A stretch of 64,000 nucleotides of DNA from Microbacterium testaceum StLB037 (lineage in GTDB: Bacteria; Actinomycetota; Actinomycetes; Actinomycetales; Microbacteriaceae), in assembly GCF_900104345.1 (NCBI RefSeq), contig NZ_FNJN01000003.1, forward strand, positions 1-64,000, written 5' to 3'. This document shows positions 41,285-51,178 of this stretch, piece by piece (position 1 is the stretch's first letter; the number at the start of each line of letters is the position of its first letter). The translations under genes and the position numbers were made by a program. The notes under the pieces are model-generated. The model did not search any database, had not been told where the DNA came from, and worked only from the letters and a program-made list of their open reading frames with translations.

Positions 41285-41303
41285 GGTTCTGGTTCTCCTC
41301 TGA

Positions 41304-43403
41304 TTACTTCTTCGCGGCGGCCAGCGACTCGTGCGCGGCCTCGACGACGTGCTCGGTGGTGATGCCGAACTTCTGGAAAAGGGTCTTGTAGTCGGCCGAC
41401 GCGCCGAAGTGGTCGATCGCGACGGAGCGGCCGGCGTCGCCGACGATGCCCGCCCAGCTGAGCGCGGAACCGGCTTCGACCGACACGCGGGCCTTGACCG
41501 ACGACGGCAGCACCGACTCGCGGTACGCCTCGTCCTGCTCGGCGAACCACTCGAGCGAGGGGGCCGACACGACGCGGGCGTGCACGCCCTCGGCGGCGAG
41601 CTTCTCGCGCGCCTCGACGGCCAGCTGCACCTCGGAGCCGGTGGCGATCAGGATCACGTCGGGCTCGCCGTTCTTGGCCTCGGCCAGTACGTACGCTCCC
41701 TTGACCGCGCCTTCGGCGGAGGCGAACTCATCTCCGGATGCCGCACCCTCGCCGCGGGCGAAGACGGGGATGTTCTGGCGGGTCAGGGCGATGCCGGCGG
41801 GACCGGCGGTGCGGCGCAGCATCTCGAGCCAGACGACGCTGGTCTCGTTGGCATCCGCGGGACGCACGAGGGCGAAGTTGGGGATGGCGCGGAGCGTGGC
41901 GATCTGCTCGATCGGCTGGTGCGTGGGGCCGTCCTCGCCGAGGGCGACGGAGTCGTGCGTCCAGACGAAGATCGTGGGGATGTTCATCAGGGCGGCCAGA
42001 CGCACCGGCGGGCGCATGTAGTCGCTGAAGATGAGGAACGTGCCGCCGAAGGGGCGCGTGGGGCCGTGGAGCACGATGCCGTTGAGGATCGCACCCATGG
42101 CGTGCTCGCGGATGCCGAAGTGGAGCACGCGGCCGTAGGGGTCGCCCGACCACTCGTGCGTCGACCAGCTGGCGGGGATGAAGGACTTGGCATCCTTGAT
42201 CGTCGTCAGGTTCGACTCGGCGAGGTCGGCCGAACCGCCCCAGAGCTCGGGGAGCTCGGCGGCGAGGGCGTTGATGACCGTGCCGCTGGCGGCGCGTGTC
42301 GAGACGTCCTTGCCCGCCTCGAAGGCGGGGAGCGCGTCGGCGATGCCCTCGGGGAGCTCGCGCGCCTGCAGGCGGTCCCACAGCTGCTTGCGCTCGGGGT
42401 GGGCCTCGGCCCACGCGTCGAACTTCTGCTGCCAGGCGGCCTTCTCGGCCTCGCCGCGCTCGACGAGCTTGCGCGTGTGGGCGATGACGTCGTCGGCGAC
42501 GGCGAAGTGCTGCTCGGGGTCGAAGCCGAGCACCTCCTTCGTGGCCTTCAGCTCGTCGGCGCCGAGGGCCGAGCCGTGGATCTTGCCGGAGTTCTGCTTG
42601 CCGGGGGAGGGCCAGCCGATGATCGTCTTGAGGACGATGAGCGAGGGCTTGCTCGTCTCGCCCTTCGCGCGCTCGATCGCGGCGTGGAGTTCGGCGACGT
42701 CTTCGACGTACTCGCCGGTCTTCTTCCAGTCGACCGTCTGCACGTGCCAGCCGTAGGCCTCGTAACGCTTCTGGACGTCCTCGGTGAAGGCGACGTTGGT
42801 GTCGTCCTCGATCGAGATCTGGTTGGAGTCGTAGATGGCGATGAGGTTGCCGAGCTCCTGGTGGCCGGCGAGCGAGGAGGCCTCGCTGGTCACGCCCTCC
42901 TGCAGGTCGCCGTCGCCGGCGATCACGTAGACGTAGTGGTCGAAGGGGCTCTCGCCGGCCGGCGACTCCGGGTCGAACAGGCCGCGCTCGTAGCGGGCGG
43001 CGTAGGCGAAGCCGACGGACGAGGCGAGGCCCTGGCCGAGGGGGCCCGTGGTGATCTCGACACCGTCGGTGTGGCCATACTCGGGGTGACCGGGGGTCAG
43101 CGAGCCCCAGGTGCGCAGCGCCTCGAGGTCCTTCTTCTCGAGGCCGAAGCCGCCGAGGTAGAGCTGGACGTACTGGGTCAGCGAGGAGTGACCGACCGAC
43201 AGGATGAAGCGGTCGCGGCCCGGCCAGTGCGTGTCGGCGGGATCGTGGCGCATGACGCGCTGGTAGAGCAGGTAGGCCGCGGGTGCGAGCGACATCGCGG
43301 TTCCGGGGTGGCCGTTGCCCACCTTCTCCACGGCATCCGCCGCGAGGATGCGCGCGGTGTCCACCGCGCGCCGATCGATGTCATCCCATTCGAAGTCCGA
43401 CAA
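41304..43403 (-). CDS. tkt: transketolase
   Basis: Thiamine-diphosphate enzyme of the pentose-phosphate pathway, 699 residues. Key motifs: [11 protein letters not shown] near the start, the GDGDLQEG...N thiamine-binding motif ([19 protein letters not shown]), and the C-terminal [16 protein letters not shown]. The start codon is TTG at 43403: [19 protein letters not shown] follows at once and AAAGG lies about 11 bases upstream, with no better ATG or GTG. It is the first gene of the pentose-phosphate operon. TATGCT and TACGGT boxes occur on the minus strand in the divergent gap towards ctaB. Confidence 0.96.
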   Translation of the reverse strand: MSDFEWDDIDRRAVDTARILAADAVEKVGNGHPGTAMSLAPAAYLLYQRVMRHDPADTHWPGRDRFILSVGHSSLTQYVQLYLGGFGLEKKDLEALRTWGSLTPGHPEYGHTDGVEITTGPLGQGLASSVGFAYAARYERGLFDPESPAGESPFDHYVYVIAGDGDLQEGVTSEASSLAGHQELGNLIAIYDSNQISIEDDTNVAFTEDVQKRYEAYGWHVQTVDWKKTGEYVEDVAELHAAIERAKGETSKPSLIVLKTIIGWPSPGKQNSGKIHGSALGADELKATKEVLGFDPEQHFAVADDVIAHTRKLVERGEAEKAAWQQKFDAWAEAHPERKQLWDRLQARELPEGIADALPAFEAGKDVSTRAASGTVINALAAELPELWGGSADLAESNLTTIKDAKSFIPASWSTHEWSGDPYGRVLHFGIREHAMGAILNGIVLHGPTRPFGGTFLIFSDYMRPPVRLAALMNIPTIFVWTHDSVALGEDGPTHQPIEQIATLRAIPNFALVRPADANETSVVWLEMLRRTAGPAGIALTRQNIPVFARGEGAASGDEFASAEGAVKGAYVLAEAKNGEPDVILIATGSEVQLAVEAREKLAAEGVHARVVSAPSLEWFAEQDEAYRESVLPSSVKARVSVEAGSALSWAGIVGDAGRSVAIDHFGASADYKTLFQKFGITTEHVVEAAHESLAAAKK

Positions 43404-43592
43404 CTGGGTCGCCTTTCTCGATACTGAGCGCCCGGGTTCACTTCCGACGCCGCACTCACCACCGTAGGAGTGGGAGAGGGGTGGGGTGTCGGCGCGGGGC
43501 GCGCGTTCATCGCCAGCATAGCGAGAACGCCGGTGCAGGTTGCGGTGCGTGACGGGGCTCGACAGACGGCCGGTCGTGTGGTGGAGATGGCA

Positions 43593-43598
43593 TAGAAT
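43593..43598 (+). promoter_or_regulatory. -10 box TAGAAT for ctaB
   Basis: TAGAAT lies 36 bases before ATG 43634 in the 230-base divergent region between tkt and ctaB (43404-43633). A TATACG at 43613 is an alternative. No clear -35 was recognised. Confidence 0.5.
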
Positions 43599-43633
43599 CG
43601 TGAAGGTTCTATACGCGCTTACCCCGGGGGACG

Positions 43634-44560
43634 ATGGACATCTCGACGACGTCGCACGTCATTGCGACGACCGATCGCCGCTCCGTCGGACGCACCCTCC
43701 GGGCCTACGTCGCTCTGACGAAGCCCCGCGTCCTCGAGCTGCTGCTCGTGACCACCGTGCCGGTGATGATCCTGGCGCAGGGTGGTCTGCCGAATCTGTG
43801 GCTGATCCTGGCCACCGTGATCGGCGGCTCGCTGAGCGCGGGCTCGGCCGCGGCGTTCAACATGTATCTCGATCGCGACATCGACGCGCACATGCAGCGC
43901 ACGGTCAACCGGCCGCTCGTGACGGGCGAGGTCTCGCCCCGCGGCGCGCTGGTCTTTGCGTGGACGTTGGCCGTCGTGTCGACGGTGTGGCTGTGGGCTT
44001 TCACCAACGTCCTCGCGGCGGGTCTGTCGGCCACGGCGATCTTCTTCTACGTGGTGATCTACACGATCATCCTCAAGCGCCGCACCGAGCAGAACATCGT
44101 CTGGGGCGGGATCGCCGGGTGCTTCCCGGTCCTCATCGGCTGGTCGGCCGTGACGGGCTCGCTGTCGTGGGCGCCGTTCATCCTCTTCGCGCTGGTGTTC
44201 CTGTGGACACCGCCGCACTACTGGCCGCTGTCGATGAAGTACGCGGCGCAGTACGACGAGGTCGACGTGCCCATGCTGGGCGCCACCCGCAGCGGTTCGC
44301 AGGTCGGACTGCAGGTCATCCTGTACGCGTGGGCGACCGTCGCGTGCTCGCTCCTGCTGATCCCGGTCGCGCCGATGGGTCTCGTCTACACCGTGTCGGC
44401 CCTCGTCTTCGGTGGCTGGTTCATCTACGAATCGCACCGCCTCTACTCGCGCGCCGTGCGCGGGGGCGAGCCCCGCCCGATGCGCGTGTTCCACGCCTCG
44501 ATCACGTACCTGACGCTGCTGTTCGTCGCGATCGCCGTCGACCCGCTACTTCCGTTCTGA
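43634..44560 (+). CDS. ctaB: protoheme IX farnesyltransferase (heme O synthase)
   Basis: Integral membrane prenyltransferase that attaches farnesyl to heme B, giving heme O for cytochrome oxidase; 308 residues, about eight to nine helices. The first Asp-rich prenyl-diphosphate motif is in [20 protein letters not shown] (about 75-95). Further conserved blocks are [28 protein letters not shown] and [22 protein letters not shown] ribosome-like site precedes ATG 43634. A strong terminator follows 11 bases after the stop. ctaA lies nearby on the other strand. Confidence 0.96.
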   Translation: MDISTTSHVIATTDRRSVGRTLRAYVALTKPRVLELLLVTTVPVMILAQGGLPNLWLILATVIGGSLSAGSAAAFNMYLDRDIDAHMQRTVNRPLVTGEVSPRGALVFAWTLAVVSTVWLWAFTNVLAAGLSATAIFFYVVIYTIILKRRTEQNIVWGGIAGCFPVLIGWSAVTGSLSWAPFILFALVFLWTPPHYWPLSMKYAAQYDEVDVPMLGATRSGSQVGLQVILYAWATVACSLLLIPVAPMGLVYTVSALVFGGWFIYESHRLYSRAVRGGEPRPMRVFHASITYLTLLFVAIAVDPLLPF

Positions 44561-44571
44561 TCGGATTCGAC

Positions 44572-44610
44572 AGCGCCCGTCCCGTCTGCGGGGCGGGCGC
44601 TTCGTCGTTT
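44572..44610 (+). terminator. rho-independent terminator after ctaB
   Basis: GCGCCCGTCCCG (44573-44584) pairs with CGGGGCGGGCGC (44589-44600), one G-U type mismatch, then TTCGTCGTTT. It ends the monocistronic ctaB transcript. Confidence 0.8.
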
Positions 44611-44924
44611 CGGGATGCCGGCTGCCCGCGCGTCCGTCGGGTTGGTCGACCGGTTCAACCGGCGGTCGACGGGCCCCGGGGCAGCGCGGCGACGGCGCGG
44701 TCCTCCGCTGATCTCGCGCCGCGACACGGTGCGCGCGCGGTTCCGCCACCAGCGAAGTGCGCGCGATCGGCGTGGCGAGGCGGACCCGACTCGTGCGGTC
44801 AGACCCCGCGGTGGTGCGAGGCGATGGTGCTGCGGGGAGGGAGGATGTCCTCGAGCGACCCGCGGTGCCCACGATGCTGTTCGGTCGTGATCCCGCGCCC
44901 GCGGGTGGAGGACTCCCGTACGCG
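44611..44924. other. gene-free region between two terminators
   Basis: About 310 bases between the ctaB terminator and the terminator of the membrane-protein gene at 44970. Open frames cross it in several phases, but none has a ribosome site or recognisable product. It holds an imperfect palindrome at 44645-44670 with GTCGAC at both ends and CGGTTCAACCGG in the middle, and one GGATGCC at 44613. I see no RNA gene. Confidence 0.5.
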
Positions 44925-44960
44925 AAAGCGCCCGCCCCCCGAAGGGAGCGGGCGCTTTCT
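44925..44960 (-). terminator. terminator of the minus-strand membrane-protein gene
   Basis: GAAAGCGCCCGC (44925-44936) pairs perfectly with GCGGGCGCTTTC (44949-44960). It begins 10 bases beyond the stop of the gene at 44970 and could work in both directions. Confidence 0.75.
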
Positions 44961-44969
44961 CGTCGCGAG

Positions 44970-45458
44970 TCAGCGGCCGGTCGAACCGTCACCCGTGTCG
45001 AGCTTGGGCGCGTCGTGAGTCGCGGCGGCGGCCTGCGGCGGAGCGGGGGTCGTCGAGGGCACCTCGACGTCAGCGTCCTCGACCGCGAGGGGGGTTGCGG
45101 TGGTCGCCGGAGCGAACGGAGCGGCGGGGACGGCGCTCTCGGCGGCCGTCTCGTCGTCGCTGTTCCAGTCGATCGTCTCGATCGCGACGTCGGGGCGGCG
45201 GGTCAGCGTGGCCGCGGCGGCGAGCGCCAGGACCGCGACGATGCCGATGGCACCGGCGCCGAGGACGGCGGCGCCGACGACGACCCACGACTGGCCGACG
45301 TAGACCTGCACGACGGTGGCGTTCGGGTCGTTGAGCACCTGCTCCATCGCGTCGATCCCGTTCAGGACGATCGCGAGTCCGCCGGCGATGGCGGCCAGGG
45401 ATGCGACGACGAGCACCCAGAACGGGATGCTGGTCACCAGGCGGGGACGAGTCTTCAT
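44970..45458 (-). CDS. two-helix membrane protein with disordered tail
   Basis: A 162-residue protein with two membrane helices (about 11-33 and 55-83) joined by a short extracellular loop (NDPNATVVQVYVGQSW). A cytoplasmic tail rich in Ala, Pro, Asp and Thr follows. ATG 45458 is chosen for AAGGAGT 8 bases upstream; the longer frame is unlikely. It sits between ctaB and ctaA, which may be chance. I do not recognise a family. It has its own terminator. Confidence 0.72.
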   Translation of the reverse strand: MKTRPRLVTSIPFWVLVVASLAAIAGGLAIVLNGIDAMEQVLNDPNATVVQVYVGQSWVVVGAAVLGAGAIGIVAVLALAAAATLTRRPDVAIETIDWNSDDETAAESAVPAAPFAPATTATPLAVEDADVEVPSTTPAPPQAAAATHDAPKLDTGDGSTGR

Positions 45459-45687
45459 GGGGAGTACTCCTTGTCGTTCCGACAGGGGGTTGTCGGGCGG
45501 CGGGTCCCGAAGCGGGGGACGACGGGACGGTGGGCACGGAAGTGCCACAATCAACGATGACCTACGAGCCAGTGCTCCGTGTAGGGGTCGCCGATGAATC
45601 GCCTATGAGCGTATAAGGGGGTCTCGTGGGCCTTACGCGGGGGAACGCGGTCCGTTCGGCGCAACTCGGTCGCGCGTCGTCGGCGCC

Positions 45688-46674
45688 TCAGCCGTGAGCA
45701 GCCGCCGTCTCGCGCTCGGCACCCTGACGCCCCGCGACCGCGGACACCTTGAGGCGCAGAACGACGACCGTCATGGTCGCGGCGGCCAGAGCGGCCAGGA
45801 CCATGTGGGTGCCCACGGCCCACTCGGGCAGGCCGTTGCGGGCCTGGTAGAGCCCCACGGCGATCTGCACCAGCTCGACGGCCAGCAGGGCGACGGCCCA
45901 GCGGCGCACCGGCAGGCGCAGGCGCCAGGACGCGATGACCACGACGAGCGTCAGGGCGAACAGGGCGTATCCCGGCCAGGAGTGCACGTGCTCGAGCACC
46001 TCGGCATCGAAACCGTTGCGTCCGGCCGAGGCGTCGCCCGAGTGCGGGCCGGCGCCGGTGGTGAGAACGCCGAAGACGATGGTGAGGGCGAGGACGCCGG
46101 TCGTCGCGTGGACGAGCCCGGCGAACCAGCGCGGGGCGGCGAGCAGGCGCGGCCCGACCGGCTGATTCATGCGCACGAGGAACGCCGCGCACACCGCCAC
46201 GATCGACACCGACGCGATGTAGTGGAACCCGACGATGAAGGGGTTCAGGCCGGTGAGCACCGTGATGCCGCCCACGACCGCCTGCGCGACGATGCCGACG
46301 AGCACGACGAGCGAGAGTACGAACAGCACGCGGCGCTCGTGACGCATGCGCCACACCAGCACGACCACGGCGAGGGCCAGGATGCCGACGAGCCCGGTCA
46401 GTGTGCGGTTGCCGAACTCGATGATGCCGTGGATGCCCATCTCGGGGGTGTTCACGAGGGAGTCGGGGGTGCAGCGCGGCCAGGTGGGGCAGCCCAGGCC
46501 CGAACCCGTCAGTCGGACGGCCCCGCCGGTGCCGATGATCAGCACTTCGGCGATGAACGACAGCCACGCGAAGACGCGCACACGGCGGTCGACGTCGGTC
46601 GGGAGCCACTCGACGATCCGTCGCAGGGGTGCGGGGACGCGCGTCGAGGCGGTGGGGGACGAGGCGGAGGGCAT
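45688..46674 (-). CDS. ctaA: heme A synthase
   Basis: Membrane monooxygenase converting heme O to heme A for aa3-type cytochrome oxidase, 328 residues with eight predicted helices in two four-helix halves. GGAVRLTGSGLGCPTWPRCTPDSL (residues about 50-73) has the paired cysteines of the family, and later conserved His residues occur in FHYIAS, VHATTG, HVHSWPGY and THMVLA. ATG 46674 follows AGGAAG; the frame is open much further upstream through antisense of the suf genes, which is not coding. It is divergent from the sufB operon. Confidence 0.95.
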   Translation of the reverse strand: MPSASSPTASTRVPAPLRRIVEWLPTDVDRRVRVFAWLSFIAEVLIIGTGGAVRLTGSGLGCPTWPRCTPDSLVNTPEMGIHGIIEFGNRTLTGLVGILALAVVVLVWRMRHERRVLFVLSLVVLVGIVAQAVVGGITVLTGLNPFIVGFHYIASVSIVAVCAAFLVRMNQPVGPRLLAAPRWFAGLVHATTGVLALTIVFGVLTTGAGPHSGDASAGRNGFDAEVLEHVHSWPGYALFALTLVVVIASWRLRLPVRRWAVALLAVELVQIAVGLYQARNGLPEWAVGTHMVLAALAAATMTVVVLRLKVSAVAGRQGAERETAAAHG

Positions 46675-46752
46675 GCGTACGGCTTCCTGGCGTCGAGGTG
46701 CTCCGGGCTGTCGGGAGAGCGGGCCTGCCATGCCGGGAGCGGGTGTTACCTG

Positions 46753-46758
46753 TAGAAT
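46753..46758 (+). promoter_or_regulatory. -10 box TAGAAT for the suf operon
   Basis: TAGAAT lies about 166 bases before sufB in the 249-base gap between ctaA and sufB (46675-46923), preceded by TGTTACC. The long leader carries no recognisable riboswitch, and no SufR-type regulator gene is adjacent. Confidence 0.5.
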
Positions 46759-46923
46759 CGAAGGGTCCGGGTGCAGCGCTCGCGCGAACCGCACCCACGA
46801 CAGTCTAGGCGCGCAGCCAGCGCCTTCGAGCGGGCCCACCAGCGACCTTCCTGGGACTTCGACCGGAGTCCGGAATGTCGGGGCGGATGACACCGTTGTG
46901 GCCCGAGAAGGAGAGTGATCACC

Positions 46924-48342
46924 ATGTCCGATGTCCTCATCGACCGACCAGAGCTCGAAAGCCTGGGGCAATACGAGTTCGGCTGGCACGACACCGACGC
47001 GGCGGGCGCGATCGCGCAGCGCGGCATCAACGAAGACGTCGTCCGCGGCATCTCGGCGCTGAAGTCCGAGCCCGAGTGGATGCTCAAGACGCGCCTGAAG
47101 GGCTACCAGCTCTTCGGCAAGAAGCCGATGCCCACGTGGGGCGCCGACCTGTCGGAGATCGACTTCGACAACATCAAGTACTTCGTGCGCTCGACCGAGA
47201 AGCAGGCCCAGACCTGGGAAGACCTTCCGGAAGAGATCCGCAACACCTACGAGAAGCTGGGCATCCCCGAGGCCGAGCGTCAGCGCCTGGTCGCCGGCGT
47301 CGCCGCCCAGTACGAGTCCGAGGTGGTCTACCACCAGATCCGCGAGGACCTCGAGCAGCAGGGTGTCATCTTCATGGACACCGACACCGCCCTGCGCGAG
47401 CACCCCGAGTTCTTCGAGGAGTACTTCGGCACCGTCATCCCCGCCGGTGACAACAAGTTCGCGGCGTTGAACACGGCCGTCTGGTCGGGCGGCTCGTTCG
47501 TCTACGTCCCCAAGGGTGTTCACGTCGAGATCCCGCTGCAGGCGTACTTCCGCATCAACACCGAGAACATGGGTCAGTTCGAGCGGACGCTGATCATCGC
47601 CGACGAGGACAGCTACGTCCACTACATCGAGGGCTGCACCGCTCCGATCTACAAGAGCGACTCGCTGCACTCGGCCGTGGTCGAGATCATCGTGAAGAAG
47701 AACGCCCGCGTGCGCTACACGACGATCCAGAACTGGTCGAACAACGTCTACAACCTCGTCACCAAGCGCGCCGTCGCCCACGAGGGAGCGACCATGGAAT
47801 GGGTCGACGGCAACATCGGCTCCAAGGTGACGATGAAGTACCCCTCCATCTACCTGATGGGCGAGCACGCCAAGGGCGAGACCCTGTCGGTCGCCTTCGC
47901 CGGTCCCGGTCAGCACCAGGACGCCGGCGCCAAGATGATCCACATGGCGCCGTACACGCAGTCGTCGATCGTCTCGAAGTCGATCGCCCGCGGCGGCGGT
48001 CGCGCCGGATACCGCGGCGAGGTGCGGGTGGACGCCAACGCGCACCACTCCGCCAACACCGTGCGCTGCGACGCCCTGCTCGTCGACACCATCTCGCGCA
48101 GCGACACCTACCCCGCGATCGACATCCGCGTCGACGACGTGCAGCTCGGCCACGAGGCCACGGTCTCGAAGGTCAGCGAAGAGCAGCTGTTCTACCTGCA
48201 GTCGCGCGGCATGCCCGAAGACGAGGCCATGGCCATGATCGTCCGCGGGTTCATCGAGCCCATCGCGCGGGAGCTCCCCATGGAGTACGCGCTCGAACTC
48301 AACAAGCTCATCGAAATGGGCATGGAAGGATCCGTAGGCTAA
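46924..48342 (+). CDS. sufB: Fe-S cluster assembly protein SufB
   Basis: Scaffold subunit of the SUF iron-sulfur assembly complex; 472 residues. The N-terminal helical region is followed by the right-handed beta-helix core with [20 protein letters not shown] (201-220), [19 protein letters not shown] with the conserved Cys, and the C-terminal [24 protein letters not shown] 46924 is preferred over GTG 46915 because AAGGAG lies about 11 bases upstream of it. sufD begins directly after the stop (TAAATG). No inteins, which occur in mycobacterial SufB, are present. Confidence 0.97.
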   Translation: MSDVLIDRPELESLGQYEFGWHDTDAAGAIAQRGINEDVVRGISALKSEPEWMLKTRLKGYQLFGKKPMPTWGADLSEIDFDNIKYFVRSTEKQAQTWEDLPEEIRNTYEKLGIPEAERQRLVAGVAAQYESEVVYHQIREDLEQQGVIFMDTDTALREHPEFFEEYFGTVIPAGDNKFAALNTAVWSGGSFVYVPKGVHVEIPLQAYFRINTENMGQFERTLIIADEDSYVHYIEGCTAPIYKSDSLHSAVVEIIVKKNARVRYTTIQNWSNNVYNLVTKRAVAHEGATMEWVDGNIGSKVTMKYPSIYLMGEHAKGETLSVAFAGPGQHQDAGAKMIHMAPYTQSSIVSKSIARGGGRAGYRGEVRVDANAHHSANTVRCDALLVDTISRSDTYPAIDIRVDDVQLGHEATVSKVSEEQLFYLQSRGMPEDEAMAMIVRGFIEPIARELPMEYALELNKLIEMGMEGSVG

Positions 48343-49548
48343 ATGACGACTGCGACCGAATCACCCACGGCACAGTCGACTGGCGCCGGTACGGGTCACA
48401 TCGACCCGGCAGCCCTCGTGGCATCCGTCGTTCCGGTTCAGACGCGCTCGGAGCGTCTGACCTCGTTCGACCCGGCCGACTTCGGCACCCCCACGGGGCG
48501 CGAGGTCAACTGGAAGCTCAGCCCGATCACGCGCCTGGCTCCGCTGTTCGTCGACGAGGCCGGTCCGTCCGGTGTCATCTCCGTCGACGTGCAGGCGCCG
48601 GACGCCGTGGAGCAGCTGCGTCTCGCGGCCGGCGACGCGCCGCGCGGTGAGCACTTCCGGCCCGAAGACCTGCCCGCGGCCCTCGCCTGGACGCACGAGA
48701 CCGAGGCTCCGCTCTTGCGGATCCCCGCGAACGTCGAGCTCGACGAGCCCGTCGTGGTGCGCTTGACCGGCACGGGCGGCCTCGCGCACGCCCACGTCGT
48801 GATCGAGGCTCAGCCCAACTCGCGCGGCACCGTGGTGCTGCGTCACGAGGGCACCGCGAATCACGCGCAGAACGTCGAGATCATCGTGCGCGACGGCGCC
48901 GACCTCACGGTCGTGTCGGTGCAGCGCTGGCATGACGACGCCGTGCACGCGGCATCCCACCAGGCCCGTGTCGACCGCGACGCCAAGCTCACGCACGTCG
49001 TGGTGAGCTTCGGCGGCGGTGTCGTGCGCGTGAACCCCTCGGTGGAGCTCTCGGGCCCCGGCGCCGAGGGACGCCTGTACGGCCTGTCGTTCTCGGACGC
49101 CGGTCAGCACCTCGAGTCGCAGGTCTACCTGCACCACAAGGGTCCGCACACCGTCGGCGACGTGCTCTACAAGGGCGCGCTGCAGGGCGAGAGCGCGCGC
49201 AGCGTCTGGATCGGCGACGTGCTGATCGGACCGGATGCCACGGGCACCGACTCGTACGAGGCGAACCGCAACCTCGTGCTCACCGACGGCGCCCGCGCCG
49301 ACTCGATCCCGAACCTCGAGATCGAGACCGGCGACATCCAGGGCGCCGGCCACGCCAGCGCCACGGGTCGTTTCGACGACGAGCAGCTGTTCTACCTGCA
49401 GGCTCGCGGCATCGCCGAAGACGAGGCGCGTCGCCTGGTCGTGCTCGGCTTCCTCAGCGAGATCGTGCAGCGCATCGGCATCCCCGAGCTCGAGACCGAG
49501 CTCATCGAGGCCATCGAGCACGAGCTGGCCGAAGGAGCTGCCGCGTGA
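48343..49548 (+). CDS. sufD: Fe-S cluster assembly protein SufD
   Basis: Partner of SufB in the SufBC2D complex; 401 residues. It has the variable N-terminus, beta-helix core (VVLRHEGTANHAQNVEIIV, VYLHHKGPHTVGDVLYKGAL) and C-terminal FDDEQLFYLQARGIAEDEARRLVV, which mirrors the SufB end. The start abuts the sufB stop and its own stop overlaps the Rieske gene (GTGA). Confidence 0.96.
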   Translation: MTTATESPTAQSTGAGTGHIDPAALVASVVPVQTRSERLTSFDPADFGTPTGREVNWKLSPITRLAPLFVDEAGPSGVISVDVQAPDAVEQLRLAAGDAPRGEHFRPEDLPAALAWTHETEAPLLRIPANVELDEPVVVRLTGTGGLAHAHVVIEAQPNSRGTVVLRHEGTANHAQNVEIIVRDGADLTVVSVQRWHDDAVHAASHQARVDRDAKLTHVVVSFGGGVVRVNPSVELSGPGAEGRLYGLSFSDAGQHLESQVYLHHKGPHTVGDVLYKGALQGESARSVWIGDVLIGPDATGTDSYEANRNLVLTDGARADSIPNLEIETGDIQGAGHASATGRFDDEQLFYLQARGIAEDEARRLVVLGFLSEIVQRIGIPELETELIEAIEHELAEGAAA

Positions 49549-49874
49549 GCGCTTCGCGCGTCTGCGCCCTGAGTGAGCTCGTGCAGGACGAGGCCCGTCG
49601 CGTCGAGATCGACGGCGTCGCCATGGCGGTCGTGCTCGACGGCAACGGCGAGGTCCACGCGATCGGCGACGTCTGCACGCACGGCGACATCTCGCTGTCG
49701 GACGGCTTCGTCGAGGGCGAGACGCTGGAGTGCTGGGCCCACGGCTCGGCGTTCTCGCTGAAGACCGGCCGCCCCCTGAACCTCCCGGCCTACGAGCCGG
49801 TCCCCGTGTACGAGGTCGTGATCGACGGAGACGACGTGCTCATCGATCCCGCCGTCACCAAGGCGACGGCCTGA
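49545..49874 (+). CDS. Rieske-type [2Fe-2S] ferredoxin
   Basis: A 109-residue Rieske protein with cluster ligands C44-x-H46 (CTHGD) and C63-x2-H66 (CWAHGSAF), a non-heme oxygenase-type ferredoxin domain. Embedding between sufD and sufC, with start overlapping sufD by four bases, suggests it supplies electrons to, or is matured by, the SUF machinery; the role is unproven. The same gene order occurs in many actinobacteria as I recall. Confidence 0.93.
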   Translation: MSASRVCALSELVQDEARRVEIDGVAMAVVLDGNGEVHAIGDVCTHGDISLSDGFVEGETLECWAHGSAFSLKTGRPLNLPAYEPVPVYEVVIDGDDVLIDPAVTKATA

Positions 49875-49925
49875 GCGCCCCCACGACAACGCCCACGACC
49901 TGAAGACTTACGAGTAAGGAACACC

Positions 49926-50696
49926 ATGTCTGTCCTCGAGATCCGCGACCTCCACGTGACGGTCGAGACGGAGAACGGTACGACCCCGATCCTCAACGGC
50001 GTGACGCTGACCATGCGCACCGGTGAGACCCACGCCATCATGGGCCCCAACGGCTCCGGCAAGTCGACCCTGGCGTACACGATCGCCGGTCACCCCAAGT
50101 ACACCGTCACGAGCGGCTCGATCACCCTCGACGGTGAAGACGTGCTCGAGATGAGCGTCGACGAGCGCGCTCGCGCGGGCCTCTTCCTCGCGATGCAGTA
50201 CCCGGTCGAGATCCCCGGCGTCACGGTGACGAACTTCCTCCGCACGGCCAAGACGGCCATCGACGGCGAGGCTCCGGCCATCCGCTCGTGGACGAAGGAC
50301 GTCAAGGGCGCCATGGAGAACCTCCGTATGGACCCGAAGTTCGCCTCGCGCAACGTCAACGAGGGCTTCTCGGGCGGCGAGAAGAAGCGTCACGAGATCC
50401 TCCAGCTCGAGCTGCTCAAGCCGAAGATCGCCGTGCTCGACGAGACCGACTCCGGCCTCGACGTCGACGCGCTGAAGATCGTGTCCGAGGGCGTGAACCG
50501 CGCCAAGGAGCAGACCGACCTCGGTGTGCTGCTCATCACGCACTACACGCGCATCCTGCGCTACATCCGCCCCGACTTCGTGCACGTGGTCGTCAAGGGG
50601 CGGATCGTCGAGGAGGGCGGGCCCGAGCTCGCCGACCGACTCGAAGAAGAGGGTTACGACCGCTTCCTCGAGGCCGGTACGCCGATCGACGCGTAG
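49926..50696 (+). CDS. sufC: Fe-S assembly ATPase SufC
   Basis: ABC-type ATPase of SufBC2D, 256 residues. Walker A GPNGSGKSTL (about 40-49), family-specific signature FSGGEKKRHEILQLELL, Walker B and D-loop AVLDETDSGLDVDAL, and H-loop ITHYTRIL. The ribosome site AAGGA lies close before ATG 49926. sufT follows after nine bases. Confidence 0.97.
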   Translation: MSVLEIRDLHVTVETENGTTPILNGVTLTMRTGETHAIMGPNGSGKSTLAYTIAGHPKYTVTSGSITLDGEDVLEMSVDERARAGLFLAMQYPVEIPGVTVTNFLRTAKTAIDGEAPAIRSWTKDVKGAMENLRMDPKFASRNVNEGFSGGEKKRHEILQLELLKPKIAVLDETDSGLDVDALKIVSEGVNRAKEQTDLGVLLITHYTRILRYIRPDFVHVVVKGRIVEEGGPELADRLEEEGYDRFLEAGTPIDA

Positions 50697-50705
50697 GATC
50701 GTTAC

Positions 50706-51035
50706 ATGACCGCAACCCTCGCTCCCGAGAAGTACGACGAGGTCACCGAGGCTCTCAAAGACGTCATGGACCCCGAACTGGGGATCAACGTCGTCGACCT
50801 CGGCCTCATCTACGATCTCGCGTGGGACGACGAGAACGACGCGCTCGTCATCCACATGACCCTCACCTCGGCCGGCTGCCCGCTGACGGACGTGCTCGAA
50901 GAGCAGACCGCCCAGGCCCTCGACAACGTCGTGGAACGCTTCCGCATCAACTGGGTGTGGATGCCGCCGTGGGGTCCCGAGCGGATCACCGACGACGGCC
51001 GCGACATGATGCGCGCGCTCGGCTTCGCGATCTGA
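50706..51035 (+). CDS. sufT: SUF-associated DUF59/MIP18-type assembly factor
   Basis: A 109-residue protein of the DUF59/MIP18 family, involved in maturing Fe-S proteins. The core is DVMDPELGINVVDLGLIYDL, and MTLTSAGCPLTDVLEEQ carries the conserved cysteine, followed by RINWVWMPPWGPERITDDGRDMMRALGF. It is the last gene of the operon before the hairpin at 51052. No cysteine desulfurase (sufS) or sufU is present in the operon. Confidence 0.93.
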   Translation: MTATLAPEKYDEVTEALKDVMDPELGINVVDLGLIYDLAWDDENDALVIHMTLTSAGCPLTDVLEEQTAQALDNVVERFRINWVWMPPWGPERITDDGRDMMRALGFAI

Positions 51036-51051
51036 CCGCAGAATCCGTCCT

Positions 51052-51092
51052 GAACGCCCATCCCTCCGGGGGTGGGCGTTCGGTGTTCCAGT
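51052..51092 (+). terminator. terminator of the suf operon
   Basis: GAACGCCCA (51052-51060) pairs with TGGGCGTTC (51073-51081), loop TCCCTCCGGGGG, followed by GGTGTTCC. Seventeen bases after the sufT stop. Confidence 0.75.
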
Positions 51093-51166
51093 GAGGGGAA
51101 CGGTGCCCTTCTCGCGCCCGTGTGTCCTCCTCTGACGCGCAGGGTGCCGGCATCCGGGGTCCTCGT

Positions 51167-51172
51167 TAGGCT
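51167..51172 (+). promoter_or_regulatory. -10 box TAGGCT, leaderless promoter of the C-S lyase gene
   Basis: TAGGCT is followed by six bases (TTTTGC) and ATG 51179. The spacing is the same as in the uvrA/uvrB promoters, but the TGTCGG box is missing, so this looks like an ordinary leaderless promoter. Confidence 0.55.
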
Positions 51173-51178
51173 TTTTGC

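Noticed and set aside
44611..44924. Possible small gene or RNA in the gap after ctaB
   Set aside because: Open frames lack ribosome sites and the palindrome at 44645-44670 is imperfect; nothing supports a product.
46675..46923. Riboswitch or SufR operator in the suf leader
   Set aside because: No recognisable riboswitch core or perfect palindrome was seen in the 249-base gap.
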